The notes beneath the pieces are model-generated. The model made no database searches, was not told the origin of the DNA, and saw only the letters and a program-made list of their open reading frames with translations. From Holacanthus passer (lineage: Eukaryota > Chordata > Actinopteri > Pomacanthidae), in the NCBI GenBank assembly GCA_025331565.1, contig JAFREQ010000222.1, forward strand, positions 1-64,000: DNA of 64,000 nt. Direction: 5' to 3'. The stretch's first letter is position 1, and every line of letters begins with the position of its first letter. Below, piece after piece: positions 21,338-34,107 of this stretch. The position numbers and the translations under genes were made by a program.

Positions 21338-24300
21338 CTACGTTTCAAACTGCGTGAGCAGTGCCCGCACTTCAGGCGTCAGCTGTTTGGCAGCGCTAGC
21401 AGCCTCTGCGATGGCGCGGCGGTACGGCCCCTTCCTCTTCCTGTCAAAGCGGGACTGGAAGCTCTCCAGGAAGGGCGACAGCTGGGTGAGCGGCAGGAAG
21501 GAGGTGGTGGGGGAACCAAACCAGGAGACACGTGCCTCCTGCCGCACTGCCAGCCCTGTGTCGCCGCGCCGTGACACAGTGATGCCTAGCACGCGTGCCG
21601 GCCACCAGGGGAAGCCATAGATCTTTGCCCAGACGATGTCACCAACGCACACCGTCCGACCATCAGGGAGCAAACACTTGGACACCAACTTGGAGAAAAC
21701 TGAGGAGGACGACGAAGACGAGGAGGAGGAGGATGTGGAAGACTTACGACGCCTCTTCAATTCACCTCCCTCCTCCTCGCCACCGGCTTGCATCTCCTCG
21801 CCATCGGCTCTGGGGGGAGGGGTGGCAGGGGAGGACGAGGAGGGACACCGAGGGCCTAACGAGGAGGAGGATGAGGAAGGAGGGGGAGTTGGGGTGCGGG
21901 GAGAGTGTGCATCTCCATGAGGGGGGAGGTCAAAGGTCTCTGTGGAGCTGCACTCTGAGTGAGAGGAGTCCAGGGAGGAAGAGTGGGGAGGAGGATCCAT
22001 TACCTGCCCATCATCTCCTCCCTCTACCTGCTCTGCCCCCTCCTCCTCAGGGGGGAGAACCTCCTGTGTCTCCACAGCAACACTGGCTGCACAGGAGTAG
22101 GATGTTGGAGGAGGAGCAACGGTTGAGGGAAGGGGCGGGGGTGTGCTAGATGTGGGTGTGAGGGCGGGGCTTAAAGCAGGTTTGGGAGGTGACGAGCGAG
22201 AGGTCTGTTTTGTCGGGGAGGAGGAGGAGCAGGACACCTGGCTGTCGTCGGTACGATACCTTTGGGGTTTGAGGCGCATTCTGGGTGGAAGAGGCGTGTG
22301 GGAGCTCGAGCTGATGGTGGTGCCACTGAGGTGCTGGCGGCGAGTGAAGTGGACCTTCTGGTTGCGGTTCTGCAGTGCTGCTGCTCGGGTCACAGCCTTG
22401 GTGTGGTCCTGGCTCTGGCTCTGACCTTCGTTTTGATTTTGGGCCTGGTCTTTGGGCCGGCGATGTGGCGGCGGCTGAGAACTCCTTGCTAGCTTCTTGA
22501 GAACCTGCCGTGCTTTGGAGCAATCAACAGTAGAACCTTTGGCCAGAACCTTCTTTGAGTTCAGCTTCAGACACATGCGGCTGGTTGTGGATGGCGACGA
22601 GGTTGTAGATGAAGCAACGCCCCTCAAGACACGACGAGAGGAAGATGATGATGTAGATGACACACGAATCCCCGATGATGAGCGCCTGTCTGCCACAGCA
22701 CGTCCTCCCTTATCGTCGCTCCTGAGTCGTTTGACCTCTGAGGAGATTGTTCCGTCAGCTGGTCTCCGCCGCCGGGATGCCTCCTCACCCCTCAGATCCA
22801 CTGTACCCCGCCGAGCCTCCCTGTGCCCACCTGATGTCACTACGCCTTTGCACTTGTCGCAGAGCACCTGGCGGGGGCGGAGCTTGATGGCGTTCATGAT
22901 AGAGGTTGGCTCCTCGCAGCGGTAGCGCCGCTTTGGCCGTTTGATCTTGCGTGGCAGTGGCTGAGGTAAGGCCTGGTTGTAGGTGTCCCTGATGAACAGA
23001 GGAGGCGGGTATGGCGCACCCTCCTGGAACAGTGGGGGCGGTTTAGAGGTCCAGGGATGAGGATGAGGAGGGGATGGGGCTGCAGGGCTGATGGTGACCT
23101 CTTCCTGTTTGGTGGACGGGTCATCGTTGGCAACTGGCTGTGACTGCACAGACATCTGAGGTCGACTCCGGTCATCCCGTCTGGGAAACACCGTGATGGG
23201 AATACCGTAGGGTCCAAACCTAAACACACATACATAAAAACAGGGTGAGAACCTAAGAGACAAAAATAAAGGAGCCAATTTGGCATAAGAAGCTGAGAGC
23301 TGAAGCTCAAACTCTCTACTGGGACTAAAACTCCCGTTTGGACCCAAAACTCTGGACAAATTAATTAATCAAGGACATTTTCAGCAGTTTAGGCAACTAG
23401 GGATGGGTATCTCTACCTCATGATCGATTCTGTTTAGAGGGATACAATGGGATTATAAAATGATCATCAATGCATCTTGATGCATCAGAATTTTTGATTT
23501 CTATACCTAATGTATTTGTTCTTACTGTGCGACAAATTGCTGCTTTAAAAAAAAAAGCACATTGGTAATGATCCATCATTAAATAAACAGATGAATTTAC
23601 TTCGATTATCTTCCATTAACAGAATAGTAGCAACAAATGGAAGAGATGAGTCAACTTGAAGACTACAACTGCCAATATATTTCCCAACTGGCTGTTTGTC
23701 CTCCAACTGGGAATTGGGCTTTAAATTTCTGATTGACTTTTCTGCACTGAGACATAATCCTTCAAGAGAGAATAGGGATGAATTTAAGAATCAATTTTTC
23801 CCCACAAATATAAGCAACACAAAAATAACTGCTCTTGCAGCTGTAGCATAGTGTGAAGTGTTAGATATGTGTGCAGAGGAGTGTAAGTTTGGATCAGACA
23901 TGTCACGATGCTTCAGATGTTAGATATTAGTGGTGCAACGGTAAATAAAATTCACGGTTTGTATGTACCTCGGTTTTGGTGTTATGGTTCCATATGTTTT
24001 TTCAGTACAGCAGGCAAAAAAAATTAGAAAATTCTTGTCATTTATTTTCTAAAATGTTCACAGTGAAATATTGCGATGGATGATAACATTGTTTATACTG
24101 TGTGTCATTATGTTTGATATATATTTACTAGTGTTGCCAAACGATTAAATTTTTAATCAGATTAATCATGATGATGGATTAATCCGCATTAATGCATCAA
24201 TTTTGACAGCCCTGTTATTTACTATTTCTGATTTTGTACACAGCCCATCCTTACCTACTCACTCTGTCGTTCCTTACTTTTACTTCCAATAGCCTATGCT

Positions 24301-27300
24301 ATTTATATTGTCCATGAGCTACCTCATTAAACAGATCATCTGATTCTAAAAAAATATTTTAAATATTAGTCACAGTGATGTAACTTCAGAATAAACCAGT
24401 GAAATAAAAAAAATAAGGCAGTCAGCCCAGAGAATGTGAGCAGATTCATCAGTTCATTAAAAAATTAGTAAATAATCCTTGAGTAAATTTGTTAATACTT
24501 TTCTTTAGCCTGTTTACTATTTATCTGCTTCTGTCCTGCTGCTGTGCAATGTCCCACTGTGGGACAAATAAAGGTATATCTTACTTAAACAAGACACTCT
24601 TCCTTTAGTATATCAGGTGCTAGAAGCTGTTGCAATGATTTGAATAAACACTACCAGCTGGCTGATACTCCTTAAAATATATATTCTTCAGTTTTAATGT
24701 GCTAAATGTTTTGATAAAGAGTTCTTACTGGCTTTTTGCTCCTGACACTTTTATTGCACTTTCAGTAACAATTTTACTCTCCAAAACAGAAGATCTTTGC
24801 ACATTTGCCACTTGGTGGGTGTTAACTTTGGACCCTGGTAGTGGTAGTGTGTGTGTAGCCTGGTGAAATATTGTCAGTAAGAAAAAATAAGAAGAAAAGA
24901 AATAACACAAATGTCAGCAATGGTCCATTGTATGACTCTGATCTACTGATAACTCCTGAACAAGTTGTGCTTGTTTATACAGAGCAGCACAATAAATTGA
25001 CCAACATGCACATGTGAAAGCACTTAGATAGATGTACTTTATTTGTCCCAAACTGGGAAATTCTTGTGAGACCATCAAAAATCACCATTGCTGACTATAT
25101 TTCAAGTTGTCAAGGCGGGGTATTGGGTAAAGTTTTCATCTAGCAATAATCACGCCTCGGATAAACCTCATAGGCTACAATCCTGCCACTGCACAAGAAG
25201 GACTTTGACCAGATGCTTAAATCCTGTATTCTCTAGACTGAGTTCAGTCACATATTCACGGTGGTAACCATTATACAGCATTAGCTACTGCTTTTGTCTG
25301 AATCTGGCTTGACTTGAGGCTTGATTCCTGGCTAGGGGCAGGGCCTTTCTGTGTGGAGCGTGCATGTTCTCCCTGTGCTTGTGTGGGTTTCCTCTGGGTG
25401 TGCCAAGTTTCCCACCCACCATCAAAAACATGGCATTAGGTTAAATCAGTGTCTTGACCAAGGCTCTAGCTGTGGCAGCTCACTGATTGTATGTGACAAT
25501 CAAACCTGATTTGATTGGAAACAAAATATTTCTGGGTTGTTGGTCAGACAAAACATTTTACAGACCACTATTAGATAAAAAATAACCTGCAGATAATTGA
25601 TGATGAAAATGACTGCTAACTAAGGCCATTAGCAAAAAAACAAACTTCAAACAAATTATATGTTTGAGACAGTAAAGCTTAATGTCCAATCAAATGTCCA
25701 TCAAAATGACGTCTTCAAATTATTAACAATGTATATCAAAGATTCCTCTGAACAACGCCTAAATAAGAATATAAGAAATCACTGGTAATGGTAAAAGAAA
25801 CTTGGAGCATAGTATCAGAATCTGTACAGGAACACGTTCCTGTTTCAGTGTCAACTGCACGATAAGATAAGATATACCTTTATTCATCCCGCAGTGGGGA
25901 AATTTACAAATGTCTCAAACAAGCTGGAATTAACAGTCATATTGCTTTAATAAAGCTACTCTAAAAACCTCAAAATAGAAATAGAAGGTGGGGGGTTTTC
26001 CCCCCCTCATGCAACACTGTGGGGACATCAGCAGAAGTTGTAATCATTCATTTTGCAAATTTCCCCACTGAGGGACAAGTAAAGGTTTATCTTGTTTAAT
26101 CCGAGCTTTAATCCGAATGTTTGTTGTTTTTTTTGTTTTTTTTACAGTGGAAGTTTCTATTGAGGTTTCTGAATGAAGCTTCAAATGTCTGTCCACATTT
26201 TATAACATCATCCCCCTAATAACCGGAGCTGCCCTTTTTTGGGATCATCAGAAATTTTAAATGTGTCGGAACTGTCAGTTTCTTCGACATTCCTCGTTGA
26301 AAGTGATGACGCCTTGATGGAGCACAAAGCGAACACAGATACATAATATTATCTTTTGTTTGTTTGTCATTTTCTACACTTGTATAGTATATTATAGTAT
26401 CATGTTTTTGTGTTACTGTGGTTATCTAAATAAGATGAGGTAAGATATATCTTTATTCATCCAACAGTGGGGAAATGTACATGTACATGTAATTTATGGA
26501 GCTGTTTGTCCTCAGTAGACAAGAGAACAGTTTTTTGATCTTACAGACTGAAGCAGAATATTTCATTTGATAAAAGCATGAAGTAAATTTTGGAAATGAT
26601 TAAATCCATCATTCTTTAGTAAATTGTGACTTTTGGACAAAGCTCTGGAGTGACTGAAAATGTTTGGAGCAGATGAGCTAAGAACAAATGACAAACGGTA
26701 TAATACTAATGACTTTAGTGTTTCTGTTGATGAAAGAAAAAAATTAAAATTAAAAGAATTAGATTATTTAAAAAAAAAAATAAACGCAGATGATGGTGTT
26801 TATGTTTCACATTGCCACTTTTACTTCAGTTAACTTTTACCTTTTGGAAACGTCCATCAGCACACCGGAGAAAAGCTTCTCACCCAGCCGGAAGGACACC
26901 ACCAGCGCGTCATCGATCACGTGGTCCAGTGAGACCCGGACCTCGGACCCGGGACTCAGATCCTCCACAGAGGCGAGCGTCGGAGCACCGAGACCCGGCT
27001 CGGGTCCGGGCTCCGGCCGGGAAGAGTCTTCCTCTGCGGGTTTTTCCTGCTTTAACGTGTCTGTTATCAGCCGCCTCTTCGGCGACCGGCAGGGCGGGGA
27101 GGAGTCCCGCAGGCCGCGGCCCGGCAGCTCCTCGTATCCGGTGTCCGGAACCGGGACCGATAGCCGCTCCGTGGTAGCGTCCAACACGGCGTCCTCCGCG
27201 GGGCCGGGCCTCAGCTCTGGCTGGACCAGAGCCGTGTAGCCTCGGTCTCGACTCGCGGTTTCGGCCCGATCCGTCGTCACGTTGGTGGTCGGTTCCGCCG

Positions 27301-27763
27301 GTTCCGCCAGAGACAGTCCGGCCTCGGTAACGGGCGGGGGAGCCGGGAACGAGTGCAGGAAGACGGCGGAGGGCTGCGGGTCGGCCAGGATGCTGCGGTA
27401 CACCGCCTGCACCGACACGTTCCCGCCGCCCTCTGGATCCGCAGGCAGTCCGGGAGAGAAGCGGTCCAGGCTGATCCGGTCCCCCGGGAAGTTGTTGACC
27501 AGTTCGTCATTATCAGGCAGCGCTTTTCCCGCCGCGGGCTCCAGCTCCGGCCTGACATGGCGCCGCTCCTCCCCGTCCCCACCATCCTCCACCCGGTGCA
27601 CGACCGACTCCACCGCCGGGCCGTACTCCAGCGGCTCGTCGTTCTCCAGCAGGGCTTCCGGGAGTCCCGGGCCCGGTTCTGGTGGTCCCTCGTCGTCCGT
27701 AGCCGCGGTTATTGTTGTTGTCGGAACCGCCGCAGCTCCTGGCTCTGCAGCCACGGCCGCCAT
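21338..27763 (-). CDS. pwwp2a: PWWP domain-containing protein 2A, two coding exons
   Basis: A nuclear chromatin reader. In mammals PWWP2A binds H2A.Z nucleosomes and H3K36me3 and recruits an MTA-HDAC part of NuRD. Coding exons are 26841-27763 (923 nt) and 21338-23219 (1882 nt), joined AAAAG|GTTTGG, giving 934 aa. The start is the ATG of MAAVAAEP at 27763, matching the mammalian N-terminus. Conserved blocks are PGSEVRVSLDHVIDDALVVS, GVLMDVSKRFGPYGIPITVF, KPPPLFQEGAPYPPPLFIRD, the EPTSIMNAIKLRPRQVLCDK block and the C-terminal PWWP domain (about 825-900: GDIVWAKIYGFPWWPARVLG ... SWFGSPTTSFLPL), ending in RALLTQFET. It is about 180 residues longer than human (755 aa), mostly in the acidic/proline-rich N-terminus and poly-Ser linkers. 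Intron 1 (3.6 kb) holds decayed repeats. Confidence 0.96.
23399..24230. repeat. Decayed dispersed repeats in pwwp2a intron 1
   Basis: Three short pieces resemble repeats common in fish genomes: GGGATGGGTATC with GATGCATC motifs (23399-23500), GTGGTGCAACGGTA-type sequence (23930-23990) and a GATTAATC-rich piece, TAATCAGATTAATC (24131-24225). These resemble non-autonomous DNA transposon ends, but boundaries and target duplications are not visible. Confidence 0.4.
24545..24585 (+). repeat. LINE/SINE 3'-tail copy
   Basis: Short plus-strand copy reading TCCCACTGTGGGACAAATAA, then AGGTATATCTTA. Its 5' part is lost. Confidence 0.7.
25027..25066 (-). repeat. LINE/SINE 3'-tail copy
   Basis: A diverged minus-strand copy (plus strand TACTTTATTTGTCCC, then AAACTGGGAAATTC). 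Confidence 0.6.
25300..25520 (+). repeat. SINE-like dispersed repeat
   Basis: Carries GGGGCAGGGCCTTTCTGTGT, GCATGTTCTCCCTGTGCTTG and GTGGGTTTCCTCTGGGTG, the body of a very common teleost dispersed repeat, here diverged and incomplete. It lies in pwwp2a intron 1. Confidence 0.55.
25861..25908 (-). repeat. LINE/SINE 3'-tail copy
   Basis: A well preserved minus-strand copy (plus strand GATAAGATATACCTTTATTC, then GCAGTGGGGAAATTT). Confidence 0.8.
26055..26096 (+). repeat. LINE/SINE 3'-tail copy
   Basis: Plus-strand copy: AAATTTCCCCACTGAGGGAC, then AAGTAAAGGTTTATCTTG. Confidence 0.75.
26433..26474 (-). repeat. LINE/SINE 3'-tail copy
   Basis: Minus-strand copy (plus strand GTAAGATATATCTTTATTCA, then AACAGTGGGGAAATG). 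Confidence 0.7.
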
Positions 27764-27900
27764 TTTCTTCCGCTGTGCTGCCGAGCGGCGCCTCGCCCCG
27801 CCCTCCCACAACAATGCCAGCTGCGCAGGCGCACTGCCATTGGCTCGAGTTCTTGTCACTCAAACGAAACGAGGCAGCGCGTCCTCTCTGATTGGCTGAT
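26850..27900 (-). promoter_or_regulatory. pwwp2a: CpG-rich island over pwwp2a exon 1 and promoter
   Basis: GC content and CpG density rise sharply here compared with the AT-rich surroundings, covering exon 1 and the sequence just upstream of the ATG. This is typical of a broadly expressed gene promoter. The transcription start is probably between 27770 and 27900, inferred from the island edge. Confidence 0.7.
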
Positions 27901-29360
27901 TCTGTTAGAGTATGTGAGGCCGCCGCAAGGGGGCGTTTATCTTTACAGGACACAAAAACACTAGGAGCAAAAGATCAATTATCAGCTGATCAATCAACAG
28001 CTGATTAGTCAACAGCTAAGTCAATATCTCATACAACGAACTTTCTCCTCTGAGTTCACAAAAGCTTTAATTCAGTCAGATAAAACAAACAGATCAATTA
28101 TCTTAAAGAATTTAAACACTCAATATATATGGACCCACTGCTGTTGTGATATTTAACACCAAACATTAAAGTATAATTTTGGCGATATTCTCTATTTTTT
28201 ATTAATTAATGAACAAAGACAATCAGAAGATCAACATCAGAAGCCTGACATATAATAATCAATATATTTGATGTAATCCATGGGTTCTTGAAGTTTTGAT
28301 GACTGAGGGCCAGTTTAGGGAGCCCGCAAATTATGTCTCATGATGATGTTTAACATTAAATTCAGCCATGAATTCACCTGTTTCAGATCAGATGTATCTG
28401 TTCTGTTATTCTCTTCTCCTACCGTGTTCAGGTCTCCGATTCCTTCCATCCCACTTCCACATTAAACTGCAGCTAACAGCACTGATGACTGCACTTCATT
28501 CCTGCTACCTGTGAGTACCTTTCTATAAATTGTCATTCCTCACCTGACGTACACTTGTTAGGGGGGCGCAGTTTGACTGTGAACTGTGAATGATTAATGC
28601 ATGCATTACACTTTACTTAAAAGTTGTGAATACTGATGGATCCATAATATATGTGGACCAGCAGAGGGCAGTGTTCCCACAGACATCCTCATGTTCTGAT
28701 CTAAAGATTATATATGCAAACATATAAAAATATATAAACACAAATACACATTTCTATATATGCTATGTAAACATATACAAACATATAAACAACACGAAGA
28801 AAACATTACATTTGTGAAGTAAAGTGATTCTTTACTTTATTTTTGTATTTATACATTTTACATGATTCGATGAACTCTTCTGTTCATTTTGTGTTTCTTA
28901 TTGTTGATTTTCTTTACATTTTGCTGAATCATGTTGTATTTATTATTTGTATACCTCATCAGTTTTATTTCTGTTTGTTTTTGTGTTTAAATAAAAAATT
29001 TAACTGAAATCTCCAGTGGTGGAAAGCAATATTTAAAGGTACATTTAGTACAGTACAATATTTAAGTAGAGTTCTGAGATATTTTACTTCAGTATTTCCA
29101 GTTCATGTTAATGTACACTTGTACTCCTACACCACTAGTGAATGTACTACTTTTTACTGCACTACAAGTTTCTGGCAGACATAGTTACAGAATAAAAATT
29201 TTCCTGTAAACATATGATCATCTCTTAAAATAAAATAACGTACTGTCATGGTACTGTTCATCCTAAGGGTAATAAGGATGATTAGGTAATTACATACTCC
29301 GACAACTGATGCATTTATCAGTGCTTTACAAACTTTCATTGCCATAAGAGGGAATGTTCG
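27900..29360. other. Intergenic region upstream of pwwp2a
   Basis: AT-rich with no recognisable exon. It contains one strong CTCF-type motif (28658-28671) and a stretch rich in ATATAAACA (28710-28800). Nothing else could be supported. Confidence 0.5.
28658..28671 (+). promoter_or_regulatory. CTCF consensus motif, forward
   Basis: CCAGCAGAGGGCAG matches the vertebrate CTCF core CCASYAGRKGGCRS at all 14 positions. It lies about 0.9 kb upstream of the pwwp2a start codon. Occupancy is unknown. Confidence 0.5.
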
Positions 29361-29369
29361 TCAACTAAG

Positions 29370-30245
29370 ATGTGACCAAGGAACCAATTTTGTCGGTGCA
29401 AGGAGATAGTTTGCAGAACTCATGAAGGGGATGGAACAAGAAAGAATGAAGGTTTCTTATGAATCCTCCAGCAGCGAGTCACATGGGTGGTGTCTGGGAG
29501 AGACAAATTAGAACTATAAGAACTTCAAAATAAAAGCACCACTACGGGTAGGTGTGCTGAACTGCTTATGCATATAAGACTGCATGGAAAAAAAATCAAT
29601 TCAGCAACTATGGATATAGATTACATTAATGTAACATTTATGTTATCACCACACATGTCCTTCACTGTTGTTGGTATATACAGACCTTGGACCATCAAAT
29701 ACTATGTTTTATGAACATCTAAGAAACACCCTTAAAAAAATCAAATGAAGAATTAATTCAAGTTGGGGAGGCAAATATTAATTGGGCTGAGAAGCTTAAG
29801 GATATAACAAGTTGGTTTGACCCCAGTAAAGTTATGGAAGGCACTACTAGAATAACCCCATCATCTCAAACACAGATTGATCTAATACTCAGCAATAAAC
29901 CAGGAAGAATAACCAAACCATTCAATTTACCGAGTGGACTATCAAACCAGTAGCAACCATTATTTTTAAAGCTGGTGATCCCAACATCAATATAACCAAT
30001 GACAGACCTATCTGGATTCTTTCCAAAGTAACTGAAAGAGAAATGTGTGACCAATTAATAGCCCATTTTCCACTGCATCCTATGCAGTTTGGATTTGGTA
30101 AACATGGTCTCATTTCATAGAGACAGCAAATGTCTGTTGTATTGAACAATAGATATTTGCTGTCTTGATAGGGGAGGTGTTGTTGGGTCTGTTTTCCTTC
30201 ATTTTAAAAAGGCTTTTTATACAGTCAGTCATAATGTTCTTTTAT
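29370..30245 (+). mobile_element. LINE fragment: endonuclease and start of reverse transcriptase
   Basis: Plus-strand peptide pieces across frames include VVGIYRPW, NINWAEKL-like sequence, TRITPSSQTQIDLILSNKP (endonuclease end), then SILSKVTER, PMQFGFGKHG and a FKKAFYTVSHNVLL motif (the RT palm motif in decayed form). Many stops and frameshifts. The match continues at 32140-33430 after a 1.9-kb interruption, so both are probably parts of one old copy. Confidence 0.6.
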
Positions 30246-32125
30246 CCAGACAGTCAAAGCGCACCTTCGAACACAAGCCACTTCCACACAAGAAGTATTT
30301 AAGCAGACAATATCCGTTTGCTTCCCCTCTGACTCAGTTTCCACATGACCCAAGACACACGAGTGAAGAAAAATGCTCACCTGAAACCATGGCTCAGGAG
30401 CTCCTTCTCAAACCTTCAGATAATGATCTCTTTGAAGAAGATGAGCAAAACTCCTAAAATCTCTGAGTCCTTTCTATCTACAATCATCCTGACACCGTCA
30501 GTAACCCCGGCTACTCACAGCCATCCGCATTCCCCAACACTCAACTTTTTTCCTCCGAGAACTCCCACGTCATCGGTCCCTCGCCATTCAGCTATGCCAG
30601 GAAGATCCTGTCTTTGGCCTCTGAGGGACGACGTCACTCTGATCCACTCCAGGCGTCCAAATGACAAGTGACACCACTGCAACTCGTATCCACCATGCCA
30701 ACGCTCCGACCAGCTGTCAGCTTCAAACATGTCTGAGCGGACAGTCTCTTGCCTGAAGACCACACTCACGCAGCAATGAACATCTTCCACCACTCTGACA
30801 AGAAAGCAAAACTTTTCAAACTTTTTCCTCAGGGACTCACCACAAAACAACACTTTCCCCATGTTGCGTCAGTAGTAATACAGATGACATTCGAAGTTCA
30901 GCCTTCTCCAGCCCAAGGCCGAGCCATCCTAGTGCTGAGCCAAGCCTCCGCCCTCAACCCAAGCCGAGCCAATGACCACCAAGCAAGAACCATCCAATCA
31001 CTGACAGATGCAGCCCCATCTGTTTGCCTTGCCAAATACTACAGCAGCCAGTGGTTCTCAGTCAGACGGCCGCTTCAATTTGCACCTCTCACCTCTTTCT
31101 CCATCCATCGACAAAGTCTTAGAATCCATGTTCCTTTTGGCATTCCCTGACCTTTTGTCTCTAGCATACCTCCCATAAATCCTCGATGACTTGAACGACA
31201 TCAGAAACACCCATGCACATCATTCTGAAGCATTTTTGGGAGGCAATATTGAAATACAAAGGACATGAAGAGATGGTTCCCCCACTCAGAGTCTCCATTC
31301 CCCTGGTTCCCTCCTGTCTTCATGCCTCTAGCTGACGCTGGACCATTGCACCTCCTCATCCATCTGATGACCTCCTCAATGTCTAACCTCATCCATTCAT
31401 CCCTTTATCCCTCACCCCCATACACTCATCCCTTCATCTTGCATTCCTTCATCCCACATCTGTTACCCTTCATTCCCCCCTTCCCTTCATCCATCCCTCT
31501 GAATCCATCTTTCATAATTCGCATTGAAACGTTTGTAAATCAGTATCTTGCAGCAGCACGTCTGGTTTTCAACCAGCCAAAAACAGCACGTCACACCGCT
31601 GTTCAGATCGCTCCAAAAACTCCAAAACTCTTACACTTGCCTACAGAACTACAACAAAAACAGCTCCCTCCTACCTGAACTCCCCCATTCAGGTCTACAC
31701 TCCCTCCCGCTCATTACAATCAGCTAACGAAAGGCGCCTGATACAACCATCTCAAAAGGGCCCAAGGTCAACAGCCAGACTCTTCTCATCTGTGGTTCCC
31801 CGGTGGTGGAACCAGTTACCTATCTCTGTTTGATCTGCAGAGTTGCTCTCAGTCTTTAACTGAAGTCTGAACACCTTGGCACTTGACAAACTCCGATAAT
31901 TAAAAAAAAAACCATTAAATTTTTTTTTTTTTATTGTTGTATAATTGTATGTTGTAATGTATTCCCTCCTCATTGCCTGTAGTCATAGGCCCTATCTAAC
32001 TTGAACTTTGTTTTATGGCACTTATCCAGGTTGTTTTCTCCTGACTAGATCCTTGCTTGTGTTGTATTTACTCTCAGATGTACGTTGCTTTGGACAAAAG
32101 CATCTCCTAAATGAAATTGTGGAAT
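30246..32125 (+). mobile_element. Unclassified insertion splitting a LINE copy
   Basis: This segment interrupts the LINE of 29370-33430. It contains a stretch reading VVPRWWNQLPIS (about 31793-31835), seen near the end of fish retroelement proteins, and ends with TTGCTTTGGACAAAAGCATC, a common teleost retroelement 3' tail. The longer open frames (30345-30671, 30749-31150, 31265-31678) match no domain I recognise. The class is left open. Confidence 0.4.
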
Positions 32126-32139
32126 CTTAATTGGCATGT

Positions 32140-33490
32140 TAGTGAATAACGCATGGACATAGATGGAATGATACATAAACTAAAGAAAACAGTGCACAAA
32201 ATTCTTGGCTCATTCTATTTTTTTTCTCCATTGGAGATCCACAGGGATTGATCCTTGGACCAATTCTATTTAGCTCATACATTAATGATTTCCTTGGTTT
32301 CCCCAGCAGTCCACATCCAGACATATACAGATGACCATGCTAAAACGAGAACAAGCTGCTTCCAAACACACTGCAGTTTTGAACAAAGTCTCAGACTGTT
32401 TAACTCACTGTTGTCTTACTGTTAACATTAGCAATACTGTGGGCATGTATTTTTTTTATCAAGAGAACTGACATACAGTACATCAACCTGACATTCTAGT
32501 TAACGGGGATGTAATAAATATCATTAAGAACTCCAAATATGAGGATATAATCTTCAATTCTAACTGAAATTTTAAGAAATGTACAGTATAAATAAGGTCT
32601 CCAGAAGTAGCTAGCTAATGAATTTCAGATTTATTCTTATGCTAAGCTCTTTATGTAATAAATGCATTTCTTGCACTTACTGTGCTACAAGCTGCTCCCA
32701 GCAGGTGTGACAACACTAAAACCATCATACAGAGTATATCAGAATCTGTGAAAAACAAAGGAGCTACCATCATTGTACCATCATTCAAAAGTAACATGTC
32801 TGTGAAGGTTCTCAGTCATCCAGGTAATGGTATTCAAGTAAGAGTTGAATCAAAGTTTACTGCACTTGGTTCATAGGTTCTTAAAGGCGTTTCATTTCCC
32901 AGCCAAGACGTTGCTTCAGTTCTGGTGAGACTTGAATTCAAACATTTATTCACTTTTGAAAGTTTTTTTTTTGTTTTGCAGATTCTACAATTCTACAATT
33001 CCATCTAGCAGACACTTTTATCCAAAGGGTGTGTGCATCATTTTGCAAGAACAGGGAGACCAGGCCATCAGCCAGAGGTGACCGCTGGGCTAAATTTAGA
33101 AAAACTACTTTCGAACAATCAACAATTTCAGTCAGAGCAGCACATAAATGGAACTCTATTCCTACCCACATCAGAGAATGTACAAGCTTCAATATTATTA
33201 AAGCAGCACTTCAGACAAACCAACCATGTGATCACTGATCTAAACCTTTATATGGAACCAACTATTTTCCAATATGGAGACAATGCCATCTGTATAATGT
33301 ATGATGTTTTATATGTTATGTACCATTGTAAAGCTAATTGTTTAGCTAATTGTGTTGTTTTTTATTTTTTCTATTGCACTGTATTGTTTTTTAATATCTT
33401 TCTGTCCAGGGGCTGCAGATGTAAATAGCTACATACTGTAGCTACCTCTGGATCAGTGGTTGTGTTGTTCATGGCCCCTGTTAAATAAAC
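32140..33490 (+). mobile_element. LINE fragment: end of reverse transcriptase and C-terminal tail
   Basis: The plus strand reads GDPQGLILGPILFSSYINDF (RT motif), HPDIYR followed by a disrupted Y-x-D-D region, and later AHKWNSIPTHIRECTSFNII, the typical C-terminal ending of fish LINE ORF2 proteins. It is broken by stops. It ends about 33490 after an AATAAA-bearing stretch. Confidence 0.65.
32807..32930 (+). repeat. Dispersed repeat shared with 62310-62395 (opposite strand)
   Basis: GGTTCTCAGTCATCCAGGTA, ATGGTATTCAA, then a TTTCATTTCCCAGCC and CTTCAGTTC stretch. The reverse complement of 62310-62395 reads nearly the same order. The CTTCTTCAGTTC/GTTTCAC motif is widespread in fish retroelement tails. 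Confidence 0.6.
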
Positions 33491-33499
33491 TAATCTAAA

Positions 33500-34107
33500 A
33501 CCTTGAAATATTTTATTTCACCTGCTGAAATTAAATAATGCTGTATTTAATCAAATGAACTGAAGTAAAAGATCTGAATACTATCCTGTGATTGTTAGAC
33601 TCACCTGTCTTGAAACACACCTTCTCATGTGACTTAGGTCTGCCTGGTTCAGTTATGACAGACACACATATGATCTATTTCATATTTATCTTTGTGACTG
33701 AAAATTGGTTCTTACATTATGAAAGGAAGATAACAACCATCATCTGATATTAATCAAAGTTTTATTAGTGTGTTACAGTGAGTTATTGATCATAAATTTA
33801 CCAGTATTAGTGAAAAAAACTTTAAAATGTTTAAAATGTGTGTCAGACATTTTAACACACCACTGCTGTGGATTCATTTACATCTAATCAATAAATTTAT
33901 AATCAAACATCTGACTTCATTGATTTAAACCAATTCAAAATATATTAAATGTTTTAAATGGCATCATTGTCTCAGTAAAATGAAAATTCTTGAACACAGA
34001 AAAGCTTTTATACTGAAACATTAATTTATTCATTAATGACTTCAGTCGTCTGATTGATCGAAGTTCAATCCAGTTGTCACTGGCTCTGACTGGTGTCATC
34101 TGATTGG
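33500..34107 (-). other. Probable 3'UTR of the slc22a6-like gene and short spacer
   Basis: AT-rich, with the candidate poly(A) signal at 33761-33766. No other gene is seen. Confidence 0.5.
33761..33766 (-). terminator. Candidate poly(A) signal of the slc22a6-like gene
   Basis: AATAAA on the minus strand with GATGGTTGTTATC about 25 nt downstream as a GU-rich element. It would give a 3'UTR of about 350 nt. Confidence 0.5.

Noticed and set aside
27282..27964. Long plus-strand frames of about 200 codons and a second minus frame over the GC-rich island
   Set aside because: Shadow frames of pwwp2a exon 1 caused by high GC; only one frame shows conserved protein.
30345..31678. Three plus-strand open frames as a host gene
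   Set aside because: They lie in a segment inserted into a LINE and ending in a retroelement-type tail; no recognised host domain.
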